Assembly: GCA_041660545.1 (NCBI GenBank)
Contig: JBAZWE010000001.1
Location: 9,831 to 73,830 of the forward strand
Source of the DNA: JBAZWE01 sp041660545
GTDB taxonomy: Bacteria > Actinomycetota > Thermoleophilia > BMS3ABIN01
Length of the DNA stretch: 64,000 nucleotides
Direction of reading: 5' to 3'
How positions within the stretch are numbered: the stretch's first letter is position 1; every line of letters begins with the position of its first letter. This document shows positions 52,529-61,078 of this stretch, piece by piece. The position numbers and the translations under genes are program-made. The notes beneath the pieces were generated by a model. It had not been told where the DNA came from and did not search any database. It worked only from the letters and a program-made list of their open reading frames with translations.

Positions 52529-54091
52529 ATGAACATGGCCGCGGACCTCAGGGGGATCGGCCGATTACTGGTCATCGGCATGGCGCGCTCCGGAATTGCC
52601 GCGGCACTGGCGGCGCGGCGGTCACTTCCGGAAGTAGAGGTAGTCATAGCCGACCGGGAGGAGAAGCCGGAGTCGGCCGCTGATGTGGATACGCTGGCAG
52701 GGGCCGGGGTCAGGGTAGAGCTGGGGTGTGAGGACTACAGCCTGCTTGACGGCTGCGGCCTGGTGGTCAAGAGCCCGGGTGTACCCGGCGACATCCCGCT
52801 GATCGAGGAAGCCCGCCAGCGGGGTATCCCCGTCTGGGGCGAGATCGAGTTTGCCTGGCGATTTATCACGAATTTCATAATCGGGGTCACGGGCACGAAC
52901 GGTAAGACAACGACCACCGAGCTGATAACGCACATCCTCACCAGCGCCGGCCGGCCCTGCAGGAGCGCCGGAAACATCGGCACCGCCCTGTCTGTCTTCG
53001 TGGGGAATATCGATGAGGACAAGCTTCTGGTGCTGGAACTATCCAGCTTTCAGCTCGAAGACACGATCGACTTCAGACCGGATATCGCCGTGCTGCTCAA
53101 CTTAAGCGAAGACCATCTGGACCGGCACGACTGCACCGAAGATTATTATTTGTCCAAAATGAATATTTTTGTCAACCAGCAGCCTCATGACCTGGCTATC
53201 ATCAATCTCGATGACCCCGCCTGTCATCGGCCCGTGCCGGTGCACGTGGGCAAAGTCTGGTTCAGCGGCAGCGCCGGAGACAGCAGACCGGCCGTGGGTG
53301 AAAGGATGGAGCCGCTGGTTTTTGTTCGCGACGGCGTCATCCGTGCCAACCTCAAAGGCCTGGCGACAGCCGGGTCCGGTGTGCGTACCCGTTTGCCGCA
53401 AGTCCATTCGGACGATGAAGCCGGCCGCGGACCGGATAATCAGCATGGTGTGGACGCACCGAGCGCCCATATCGCGGCAGGCGGCAGGAATGAACTTAAA
53501 AACGGCGAAGATTCAACACAGGCCGGCTCCACGGCGATCATCGCCTGGAAGGATGCCAGTCTCAAGGGTGATCACAACCTGGAGAACTGCCTTGCGGCTA
53601 CGTCGGTCTGTTTAAGTATGGGGCTTTCACCGGGGGAGGTGGCCGGGGGACTTGTGAGTTTTCCGGGGGTCCCTCACCGCTTGCAGCAGGTCCGGATCGT
53701 GGATGGCGTAACTTACGTAAACGACTCCAAGGCAACCAACGTCGATGCAGCCATCAAGGCGCTCACTGCATTCGAGGGCGGGGTCCACCTGATATTGGGC
53801 GGCAGTCTCAAAGGGTGTACTTTTGATCGACTGGCGGCAGACGCGCCGGAAGAAAAAATCACGCAGTTGATCGCGATCGGTGAAGCCGCCCAGGAGATCG
53901 CCACCAGTTTTGACCAGGTCGGCAGAGAGACCATCATGGCCGCCGGTCTGGAGGAGGCGATAGACATCGCCAGCGCGAGCGCCGGGCCCGGAGATGTGGT
54001 GCTGCTGGCGCCTGCATGCGCCAGTTTCGATCAGTACGACAATTATGAGCAGCGGGGAGAACATTTTATCTCCCTGGTAAATATGCTGTAG
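52529..54091 (+). CDS. murD: UDP-N-acetylmuramoyl-L-alanine--D-glutamate ligase MurD
   Basis: The 520-residue Mur ligase has a Rossmann-like N-domain (LLVIGMARSGIAAALAA), the P-loop GVTGTNGKTTTTELITHIL, GNIGTALS, ELSSFQLEDTIDFRPDIAVLLNLSEDHLDRH, and the C-domain motif YVNDSKATNVDAAIKAL. A segment of about 50 residues near 285-335 is rich in charged and small residues and looks like an insertion. Its last residues (QRGEHFISLVNML) are repeated in the neighbouring gene's 5' region. The length is about 60 residues above average for the family. Confidence 0.94.
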   Translation: MNMAADLRGIGRLLVIGMARSGIAAALAARRSLPEVEVVIADREEKPESAADVDTLAGAGVRVELGCEDYSLLDGCGLVVKSPGVPGDIPLIEEARQRGIPVWGEIEFAWRFITNFIIGVTGTNGKTTTTELITHILTSAGRPCRSAGNIGTALSVFVGNIDEDKLLVLELSSFQLEDTIDFRPDIAVLLNLSEDHLDRHDCTEDYYLSKMNIFVNQQPHDLAIINLDDPACHRPVPVHVGKVWFSGSAGDSRPAVGERMEPLVFVRDGVIRANLKGLATAGSGVRTRLPQVHSDDEAGRGPDNQHGVDAPSAHIAAGGRNELKNGEDSTQAGSTAIIAWKDASLKGDHNLENCLAATSVCLSMGLSPGEVAGGLVSFPGVPHRLQQVRIVDGVTYVNDSKATNVDAAIKALTAFEGGVHLILGGSLKGCTFDRLAADAPEEKITQLIAIGEAAQEIATSFDQVGRETIMAAGLEEAIDIASASAGPGDVVLLAPACASFDQYDNYEQRGEHFISLVNML

Positions 54092-54195
54092 GAAACGAAG
54101 CAGATCCTTCGCTTCGTTTAAGGATGACAGACAAACGCTTAAGGATGACCGACCGGCGGGGAGAACATTTCATCTCCCCGGTAAATATGCTGTTG
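54053..54195. repeat. 38-base direct repeat flanking a palindromic REP-like element
   Basis: The end of murD (54053-54090) is repeated at 54157-54194 with two mismatches. Both copies encode RGEHFISxVNML. Between them is a perfect 9-base hairpin AAACGAAGC/GCTTCGTTT (54093-54101 with 54111-54119). Overlapping it is the palindrome ATCCTTCGCTTCGTTTAAGGAT (54104-54125). Within that span TTAAGGATGAC is repeated at about 54118 and 54139. It appears to be a short duplication with a REP-like palindrome in it. Confidence 0.7.
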
Positions 54196-54204
54196 GGACT
54201 GAAT

Positions 54205-55464
54205 ATGGAATGGAGAAAAAAGAAACTCAAGGGAAAAGGACGCGGTTCGAGTCATGCCGCGGGTTCCTTTGAATATACATTCCTGGTCACGGTGACCCTT
54301 ATTCTGCTGGCGGTCGGCGTGGTCATGGTTTTCAGCGCCAGCTGGGCCAACGCCTACTTTGGTGAGAACCAGGACAGTTACTTCTATCTGAAACGCGAGC
54401 TGTTCTTTGCAGTAATGGGCCTGGTATTCATGTTTGCCATGGCCAGAACGGACTATTCCCGCCTGCGCAAGGTAGCGCCGGCCTTGATGCTCATATCGCT
54501 GGGCATGCTGCTTATGGTGTTTATTCCCGGTGTCGGTTACTGCGCCAAGGGCGCCTGCCGCTGGGTCGGAGCCGGCTCGGCTACCTTCCAGCCGTCGGAA
54601 CTGACCAAACTCGCGGTTATTCTTTATGTGTCCACCATCATGTATACGCGTCCGCGCCTCCTGGGAGGCATCAAGAGGTTTGCCCTGCCGATCATGGGGT
54701 TGCCGGTGCTTGCCTGTCTTTTTATACTTGCCGAGCCCGACATGGGCACAACCATAACCATCGTTATCACGATTGCCGGCATGCTGCTGGTTGGGGGCGT
54801 GAGGCTGAGGGACCTGGCCGCCCTCGGAGGCGGCGCGGGAGTTCTGGGCCTGGCCTTCGTCGCCATGGCTCCATACCGGGTGGCGCGTTTCACCGCTTTT
54901 CTGAATCCATATGAAGATGCCCACGGCTCGGGCTTTCAGATCATCCAGTCCCTCGTCGCCCTGGGTTCGGGCGGCATCTTCGGCGTGGGAATCGGTAAGA
55001 GCATCCAGAAATTCAACTACCTTCCGGAGGCCCACACCGACATGATCCTCTCGATCATCGGCGAGGAAGTGGGTCTTCTGGGCGTGATAGCGGTGATAAT
55101 CTTCTATGGTGCTTTCGCCTATGTCGGTTTTCGTATCGCTCTCAGATCCAGGGACCTTTTCGGCAAGTACGTGGCCGCTGGTGTCACATCGCTGCTGGTG
55201 GGCCAGGCCGCGGTCAATCTTTGCGCCGTCACCGGCATGCTGCCGTTGACGGGCATACCGCTGCCGATCATCAGCTACGGCGGAAGCAGCCTGGTCGTCA
55301 TGCTGGCAAGTATTGGAATATTACTTAATATCGCTGTCAATCAACGGAGTCGAATTGCCGCTGCTCCAAACAGAAAATTCAGGGCAATTGAAGGTGGTAA
55401 TAGCCGCCGGGGGGACGGCCGGACATCTCGTACCGGCTCTGGCTCTCGCCGGCGCGTTATCTGA
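54205..55464 (+). CDS. ftsW: FtsW, septal peptidoglycan polymerase (SEDS family)
   Basis: The product (419 residues from this start) has about ten transmembrane helices and the SEDS hallmarks: DSYFYLKRELFFAVMGLVFM, GACRWVGAGSATFQPSELTKLAVILY, AEPDMGTTITI, PEAHTDMILSIIGEEVGLLG, and GIPLPIISYGGSSLVVMLASIGILLNI. It polymerises glycan strands at the septum with FtsI. The frame opens upstream at 54124, where the murD-like 13-residue duplication sits; that part is probably not functional, so ATG 54205 is preferred. The C-terminal tail is Arg-rich and overlaps murG. Confidence 0.93.
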   Translation: MEWRKKKLKGKGRGSSHAAGSFEYTFLVTVTLILLAVGVVMVFSASWANAYFGENQDSYFYLKRELFFAVMGLVFMFAMARTDYSRLRKVAPALMLISLGMLLMVFIPGVGYCAKGACRWVGAGSATFQPSELTKLAVILYVSTIMYTRPRLLGGIKRFALPIMGLPVLACLFILAEPDMGTTITIVITIAGMLLVGGVRLRDLAALGGGAGVLGLAFVAMAPYRVARFTAFLNPYEDAHGSGFQIIQSLVALGSGGIFGVGIGKSIQKFNYLPEAHTDMILSIIGEEVGLLGVIAVIIFYGAFAYVGFRIALRSRDLFGKYVAAGVTSLLVGQAAVNLCAVTGMLPLTGIPLPIISYGGSSLVVMLASIGILLNIAVNQRSRIAAAPNRKFRAIEGGNSRRGDGRTSRTGSGSRRRVI

Positions 55465-56518
55465 TAAGGGCGCAGCGGTCTCCTTCATTGGCACCGGCCG
55501 GGGGCTGGAGAAAGAATTCGTCCCCCAGTCGGGCTATGAACTCGACATGGCTGATCTGCGAGGCCTCGAGCGCAAGCTCTCGCTCCGCCTTTTCCTTTTC
55601 CTCTGGTCGCTGGCCAAGGGAAGCATCGATTGCCTGGGAATATTGCGCCGCCGGCATCCGCACGTGGTCGTCGGTGGTGGTGGCTATGTAAGCTGGGCAC
55701 CGGTTTTCACAGCCTGGCTTACCCGCCGTCCGACGCTCATCGTGGAACTCGATTCCCATATGGGCCTGGCAAACCGTGTACTAGTGCCCTTTGTAGATCG
55801 TGTCTGTACCAGCTTTGTCATTCCCGGCAGAGAGGGCGGCAAGTACCTCTATGCCGGACGCCCGCTTGGAGACAAGCTGCTTGGCGCCACAGCCGAAGCG
55901 GGACGTGAATTCTTCGGTCTCAAACCGGATATGCCCGTGGTGCTGGTGACCGGAGGCAGTCTTGGAGCCCGCTCCATCAACCTAGCCTGCGTGGAGGCTT
56001 TCGGTTCAGGTCCCCTTCCATTCCAGCTGATCCATGTCAGCGGCAAGCGCGACTATGACATGGTTGAAAAACGCTTGCAGGAAGCGGGCGCCGACCGCGA
56101 AAATTATCATTTGTTAGACTATACGGGCGATTTGCCTCTGGCCACGGCCGCGGCGAGCCTGGTGGTGGGCCGATCCGGCGCATCCATTCTTGAGCTGGCC
56201 GCGTTGGGAAAACCAGCGCTTCTGGTTCCTTATCCTTACGCTACCGGAGATCATCAACGAAAAAACGCGGAGTGGATGGCCGGCGCTGGCGCGGCGGAAG
56301 TTCTTGAGGACGACGAGGTCAGCGGCGAGACGCTGAAGAGCAGGGTCAGCGGCCTCATCTCAAATACGGCCAGGCTGGCGGACATGGCCAGCGCGAGTGC
56401 GCGACTGGGCAAACGCGGTGCGGCCGAGCGTATCGCGGACGAGATATTCGAACTTGCAGGGCGTAGCGGATCGCACGCGGGCCGGCAGGCTGAAAACCAG
56501 ACGAAAGATCAGGAATAA
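55388..56518 (+). CDS. murG: MurG, undecaprenyl-PP-MurNAc-pentapeptide GlcNAc transferase
   Basis: The 376-residue GT28 enzyme begins LKVVIAAGGTAGHLVPALALAGAL, with the GGTxGH motif. It has DLRGLERK, the sequence YVSWAPVF, VLVTGGSLGARSINLACVEAF, and a second GGxGxxSI... region VVGRSGASILELAALGKPALLVPYPYATGDHQRKNAEWM. It makes lipid II on the inner membrane face. TTG 55388 gives the standard N-terminus; TTG 55355 with GGAG upstream is an alternative. It overlaps ftsW by about 77 bases. Confidence 0.94.
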   Translation: MKVVIAAGGTAGHLVPALALAGALSDKGAAVSFIGTGRGLEKEFVPQSGYELDMADLRGLERKLSLRLFLFLWSLAKGSIDCLGILRRRHPHVVVGGGGYVSWAPVFTAWLTRRPTLIVELDSHMGLANRVLVPFVDRVCTSFVIPGREGGKYLYAGRPLGDKLLGATAEAGREFFGLKPDMPVVLVTGGSLGARSINLACVEAFGSGPLPFQLIHVSGKRDYDMVEKRLQEAGADRENYHLLDYTGDLPLATAAASLVVGRSGASILELAALGKPALLVPYPYATGDHQRKNAEWMAGAGAAEVLEDDEVSGETLKSRVSGLISNTARLADMASASARLGKRGAAERIADEIFELAGRSGSHAGRQAENQTKDQE

Positions 56519-57910
56519 TTGACGGAAAAAAAGAAAATTCATTTTATAGGCATCGGCGGCGCCGGCATGAGCGGCATCGCCCAGGTTTTCCATGCGCTGG
56601 GATATAAGGTCAGCGGCTCAGATCTGAAGCGTTCCCGATATACGCGTATGCTGGAAGAGCAGGGCATGACCGTCGCCTTCGGGCACGACCCTTCGAACCT
56701 CCAGCGACCTGACGCGGTGGTTGTATCGACCGCCATCCCCTCGCACAACCCCGAACTCAAGGCGGCGATCGATCGGGGTCTTCCTGTTTTCCAGCGGGCG
56801 CAGATGCTGGCCGAACTCATGGAGATGAAACGTGGAATCGCGGTGGCGGGCACGCATGGAAAGACGACGACGACTTCAATGATCGCCAATACCATGGAGC
56901 TACTTGACCTTAAGCCATCTTTTGTCGTGGGTGGAGAGCTCAACGATGTAGGCAGCAACGCACGCGCCGGTGATGGAGAGTGGCTGGTAGCCGAGGCGGA
57001 TGAGAGCGATGGCTCCCTGCTGTACCTTCATCCCGAGATCGCGGTCATCACCAATGTCGAGCTTGACCATCATTCACATTATGCATCGATCGATGAGGTC
57101 ATCGAGGTCTTTAAGAAGTTTGTCGAGGGTCTGCCGGAAGACGGCGCCCTGGTCATCTGGGATCAACCGCTCCTGAGGGATCTGGCCAGACATACCCGGG
57201 CACGGGTCATAACCTATGGGACCGAAGAGACCGCGGATTACCGGGCCGGGAACCTGTCCATAACCCGGGAAGGCACCCAGTTCGACCTGCTTTCCCATAC
57301 AACCGCATCGGGCGGAGCGCTGCCGGTCTCACTTGCGGTGCGCGGCCTGCACAATGTTCTCAACTCGCTTGCGGCTTTTGCCGTGATGGATCTGGTCGGC
57401 GTCAGCCCCGAGAAGTCGGCGCCGGCGCTTACGACATTCAGCGGCGCGGCCCGCAGGTTCCAGATCAAGGGCGAAGTCGGCGGAATCACGATAGTGGATG
57501 ATTACGCTCATCACCCGACCGAGATCCAGGCGACGCTGGAAGCGGCGAGGGCGGCCGGCTGGACCAGGGTCATCGGCGCCTTTCAGCCCCACCTCTATTC
57601 GCGTACACGTTACCTACATGACGAATTCGGCCGGGCGCTCAATCTTTGCGACCTGGCTATAATCACGGACATTTACGGCGCCCGTGAGGAGCCCGAGCCG
57701 GGAATCAGCGGCAAGCTGGTCGTCGACTCCGCGCTTAAATGGGAACCGGAGTCCAGGGTCGCATACATACCCAGGGCCAGAGATATAGTCCCCCTGCTGC
57801 TGAACGAGCTGAGACCGGGAGACCTTGTATTGACACTGGGGGCGGGTGACATCTTCAAGGTCGGCGAGGATCTGCTCGCGGCTCTTGAAAGGCAGGCTAG
57901 TCTTGCTTGA
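56519..57910 (+). CDS. murC: UDP-N-acetylmuramate--L-alanine ligase MurC
   Basis: The 463-residue Mur ligase begins HFIGIGGAGMSGIAQVFHALGYKVSGSD, the MurC signature. It has the P-loop GTHGKTTTTSMIANTM, EADESDGSLLYLHPEIAVITNVELDHHSHY, and the C-domain DDYAHHPTEIQATLEAAR with FQPHLYSRTR. It adds L-Ala to UDP-MurNAc. TTG 56519 is directly after the murG stop; its stop overlaps murB. Confidence 0.96.
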   Translation: MTEKKKIHFIGIGGAGMSGIAQVFHALGYKVSGSDLKRSRYTRMLEEQGMTVAFGHDPSNLQRPDAVVVSTAIPSHNPELKAAIDRGLPVFQRAQMLAELMEMKRGIAVAGTHGKTTTTSMIANTMELLDLKPSFVVGGELNDVGSNARAGDGEWLVAEADESDGSLLYLHPEIAVITNVELDHHSHYASIDEVIEVFKKFVEGLPEDGALVIWDQPLLRDLARHTRARVITYGTEETADYRAGNLSITREGTQFDLLSHTTASGGALPVSLAVRGLHNVLNSLAAFAVMDLVGVSPEKSAPALTTFSGAARRFQIKGEVGGITIVDDYAHHPTEIQATLEAARAAGWTRVIGAFQPHLYSRTRYLHDEFGRALNLCDLAIITDIYGAREEPEPGISGKLVVDSALKWEPESRVAYIPRARDIVPLLLNELRPGDLVLTLGAGDIFKVGEDLLAALERQASLA

Positions 57911-58826
57911 AGTACAAGCCCGTGAGGCGATCGAGCAGGCGGCCGGAAGGAAAGGCTTAACCGGCAAACCGCTTGCCGCGCTGACCACGCTGGGTTGCGG
58001 CGGTCCGGCGGCGCTGGTGATAGAAGCCGACAGCCGCGCACATCTGGCAGGCATTCTCGAGGCCGCCCAAAGTATGAATGTACCCTGGTTCGTACTCGGC
58101 CACGGATCCAATCTTCTTGTCGCGGATGAGGGTTGGGATGGCCTGGTGATAACCCTGGGCAGTGAATTCAGAGAATGTCACAGGAATGGTGAAAGGCTCA
58201 GCTGCGGCGGCGCCGCGACATTGCCCCGCGTCGCCAGGATCGCGTCCGGCGCCGGACTCTCCGGTCTCGAACCCCTGGCATATATTCCCGGCACGATAGG
58301 CGGAGCTCTCGCTATCAACGCCGGCGCATATGGTACTTCGATCGGCGATCTGGTTGTTGAGGCACAAGTCTGTCTTCCCGGCGAGGTGAAGACGATCTCC
58401 GCGCAGAATCTCGGTTTCGGTTATCGAACCAGTGGAGTGCCGGCAGGCTCGGTGGTAAGCAGGGTTGTGCTGGAAATGAAGCAGGGTGACCCGGAAACCA
58501 TTAGCGGGAAGATGCTGGATATGCGGCGCCAGCGGGAAGCCTCCCAGCCCGTTCGCGAAAAATCCTGTGGCAGCGTCTTTAAGAATCCGGATGGGGAAAA
58601 GAGCGCCGGGCAGTTGCTCGACGAGGCAGGCTGCAAAGGGCTGGTCAGCAGCGGTGCGGCCGTATCCGATATTCACGCCAACTTCATAATCAACCGGGGC
58701 AATGCGACGGCCCATGACGTCCTTGATCTTATGGACGAGTGCCGCCGCAGGGTCAATGACGCTTTCGGCGTTGTTCTGGAACCCGAGGTAAGGTTCCTGG
58801 GCAACCTGGAACTGAAATCGCTCTGA
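57903..58826 (+). CDS. murB: UDP-N-acetylenolpyruvoylglucosamine reductase MurB
   Basis: The 307-residue FAD enzyme has TTLGCGGPAALVIEADS, GHGSNLLVADEGWDGLVITLG, GLEPLAYIPGTIGGALAINAGAYG with the FAD-binding GTIGGA loop, the catalytic region REKSCGSVFKNPDG, and DIHANFIINRGNATAHDVLDLM at the end. It reduces the enolpyruvyl group to make UDP-MurNAc, and appears type II (B. subtilis-like length). TTG 57903 overlaps the murC TGA by 8 bases; the same TGATG pattern joins it to ftsQ. Confidence 0.94.
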   Translation: MLEVQAREAIEQAAGRKGLTGKPLAALTTLGCGGPAALVIEADSRAHLAGILEAAQSMNVPWFVLGHGSNLLVADEGWDGLVITLGSEFRECHRNGERLSCGGAATLPRVARIASGAGLSGLEPLAYIPGTIGGALAINAGAYGTSIGDLVVEAQVCLPGEVKTISAQNLGFGYRTSGVPAGSVVSRVVLEMKQGDPETISGKMLDMRRQREASQPVREKSCGSVFKNPDGEKSAGQLLDEAGCKGLVSSGAAVSDIHANFIINRGNATAHDVLDLMDECRRRVNDAFGVVLEPEVRFLGNLELKSL

Positions 58827-59614
58827 TGGAAACGAACGGCAGGAACATCAGAAAAAATTTATGGCTGGTGCTGCTGGGCTTGCTGTCAGCCGGAATAGTC
58901 GCCGGCGCCTTCTTCTGGCTCAGCCAGTCAGAGGTGCTGGCGATAGACGATATCGTGATCGACGGCAACCGCGTGGTGAGCACGGATGAGATCATGGACA
59001 GGACGGGTCCAATGCTGCGGGGAAAGAGCCTGCTCTCGATCTCTTTTGATAATGCCTCCAGATCCCTGAGCGAGCTCTCTTATGTTGAGAGTGTCGAACT
59101 CGATCGCGATTTCCCCCATACGATGACCATCCACGTTCGCGAATACAGGCCATTTGTTACTTTGGCCGGTGAAGAGGGTAAATTTTATATGCTCGCGTCG
59201 GACGGCAGGGTTCTTGAGGCCCCATCCGCGCCTGATCCGAACTTTCCGCTGCTATCGACAAAGGAGCCATGTCCCGCCCAGATCGGCGGCCAGGTTGATT
59301 GTGCCGACGCTCTCGCCGGGTTTGAGTTCATGAATAACATACCAACGAATTTCAATCAGGATATCGCCGAGGTCAGGGTTGTTGATGGCGACGTGATCAT
59401 GCGTACCAGGTCCGGAGTAAATATCAACTTCGGCGCGCTAACGGATTATGGGCTCAAGTTCGAAGTCTTAAGACAGCTGCTGGCAAGGTCCACCTCGGCA
59501 GGCACTACACTTACAATAGATGTATCAGTGGTTGAGCGGCCGGTAACGAAGGATGGAAACGCGGTTGCTCCTCCGACGACGGTCACGACACAGACTCAGA
59601 CAACCGGTGGCTGA
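58826..59614 (+). CDS. ftsQ: Cell division protein FtsQ
   Basis: The 262-residue protein has a short cytoplasmic tail, one transmembrane helix (about 11-30) and a POTRA domain (VLAIDDIVIDGNRVVSTDEIMDRTGPMLRGKSLLSISFDNASRSLSELSYVESVELDRDFPHTMTIHVREYRP), then the FtsQ/DivIB domain with the TLTIDVS strand near the end. It bridges the Z-ring and septal wall synthesis. The ATG overlaps the murB stop. A Thr/Gln-rich tail ends it. Confidence 0.9.
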   Translation: METNGRNIRKNLWLVLLGLLSAGIVAGAFFWLSQSEVLAIDDIVIDGNRVVSTDEIMDRTGPMLRGKSLLSISFDNASRSLSELSYVESVELDRDFPHTMTIHVREYRPFVTLAGEEGKFYMLASDGRVLEAPSAPDPNFPLLSTKEPCPAQIGGQVDCADALAGFEFMNNIPTNFNQDIAEVRVVDGDVIMRTRSGVNINFGALTDYGLKFEVLRQLLARSTSAGTTLTIDVSVVERPVTKDGNAVAPPTTVTTQTQTTGG

Positions 59615-61055
59615 GTTTAAAGAAAAACCAAAACCCGGTGAGCCCATGCCCGAGCGCGCAATGGATGAGAGAAAAGTGAAAGAAAAACAAAAGAACAAAA
59701 AGAAACCGAAACAGGCGGGGGTAAAGCCCTACGTTAAAAAGAAGAAGAAGGGTAAACCGCGCAAGCCGGTGGCAAGTCTGGGGCATGCGGCATATCCACC
59801 CGTTGTCGCCCTGGACGTCGGCACGACAAAGATCGCATGCCTGATCGGAGAGCTGGACGCCGACGGCAACCTTGTCAGAGTCATGGGGGTTGGAAATGTC
59901 CCGGCGAGAGGTATGCATAAAGGCGTGGTCGTGGACATGGCCGATGCCTCGGCATCGATCGCCGAGTCCGTGGCAAGCGCCGCTTCGGCGGCAGGTGTGA
60001 CGCCCAGGGAAGCCTTTGTCGGAGTTGCCGGTTCACACGTTGTCTCCATGAACCGCAAGGTCAGCATCACCAATCCCCACGCGGACGGCCGGGTCACACC
60101 CGAGGAGCGTAAAGGTCTGCTGGAAAAGCTCAAGGAAGTCAGGATTTCTGAAGATCTTCAGTTGATACATGCGCTGCCCCGTGAATATATCCTGGACGGG
60201 CAGGACGGTATAAAGCGGCCCGTGGGCATGTACGCCACAAAAATCGAAATGAGCGGTCACCTTGTATTTGGAGCCATCAACTCGATTCAGAATCTGGTTG
60301 GAGCGACGCGGGAAGCGGGACTTACAGTCGATGACATAGTACTCGAGCCGTTGGCGTCGAGCCAGGCTTGCCTTGAAGAGCAGGAGATGAAGTCAGGAGT
60401 CATGCTGGTTGATATCGGAGGCGGCACAACCGACGTGGCGATGTTCACCGGTGGCCGTCTCGTCCATACCGCGGTTTTGCCGGTGGGAGGCAATCACATC
60501 ACCGGGGATATCTCGGTAGGTCTGAAAGTACCACTGGACGCGGCCGAAGAGATCAAGATTCAATACGGTCACGCCCAGAGTCATCTGGTCGAGGATATAG
60601 AAATGGTAAAGGCTCCGGCCGGCGCTGAAGGGAGCCTCGGCGAGCGGCAGGTGACATTCTCCAGAAAGTTCCTGGCCCGTATCATCGAGGCGCGTGTGGC
60701 CGAGATATTTTCACTGGTTTTAAAGCAGGCTCGCGACAGTGGCTATCTCTCAAGTGTTGCTGCAGGGATAGTGATAACCGGAGGCTCAAGTCAGCTTGAG
60801 GGTATCTGCGGCCTTGCCGGCGACGTCACCAAATTGCCTGCCAGACTGGGACCGCCCATAGCCACAGGGGGGGTTGTTGACATACCCGGTAATCCCGTTT
60901 ATGCTACGGCCGTAGGCTTGCTTTTATATGGAAGCAAGCATATTTTTATACGAGGGCCAAGTCACCTGCCAGAACCCTCGATTCCAACTTCAGGGTTGTG
61001 GAACGAGGTTCTTGCAAAGGTTAAGGGTTGGTTTGGCCGGCAGGACAAAACCTAG
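59607..61055 (+). CDS. ftsA: Cell division protein FtsA with long basic N-terminal extension
   Basis: The actin-like protein has phosphate-1 motif ALDVGTTKIACLIGE, MVDIGGGTTDVAMF, GGSSQLEGICGLAG, and a C-terminal amphipathic helix GLWNEVLAKVKGWFGRQ that should tether FtsZ to the membrane. Before phosphate-1 there is an extra region of about 58 residues with 19 lysines in its first 53 residues, whereas FtsA normally starts within about ten residues of this strand. GTG 59607 overlaps ftsQ; ATG 59646 would leave about 45 extra residues. FtsA is absent from most actinomycetes but occurs in deep actinobacterial lines and other phyla. Confidence 0.92.
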   Translation: MAEFKEKPKPGEPMPERAMDERKVKEKQKNKKKPKQAGVKPYVKKKKKGKPRKPVASLGHAAYPPVVALDVGTTKIACLIGELDADGNLVRVMGVGNVPARGMHKGVVVDMADASASIAESVASAASAAGVTPREAFVGVAGSHVVSMNRKVSITNPHADGRVTPEERKGLLEKLKEVRISEDLQLIHALPREYILDGQDGIKRPVGMYATKIEMSGHLVFGAINSIQNLVGATREAGLTVDDIVLEPLASSQACLEEQEMKSGVMLVDIGGGTTDVAMFTGGRLVHTAVLPVGGNHITGDISVGLKVPLDAAEEIKIQYGHAQSHLVEDIEMVKAPAGAEGSLGERQVTFSRKFLARIIEARVAEIFSLVLKQARDSGYLSSVAAGIVITGGSSQLEGICGLAGDVTKLPARLGPPIATGGVVDIPGNPVYATAVGLLLYGSKHIFIRGPSHLPEPSIPTSGLWNEVLAKVKGWFGRQDKT

Positions 61056-61078
61056 ACCCTTAGGGAGGTTTTGACAAT

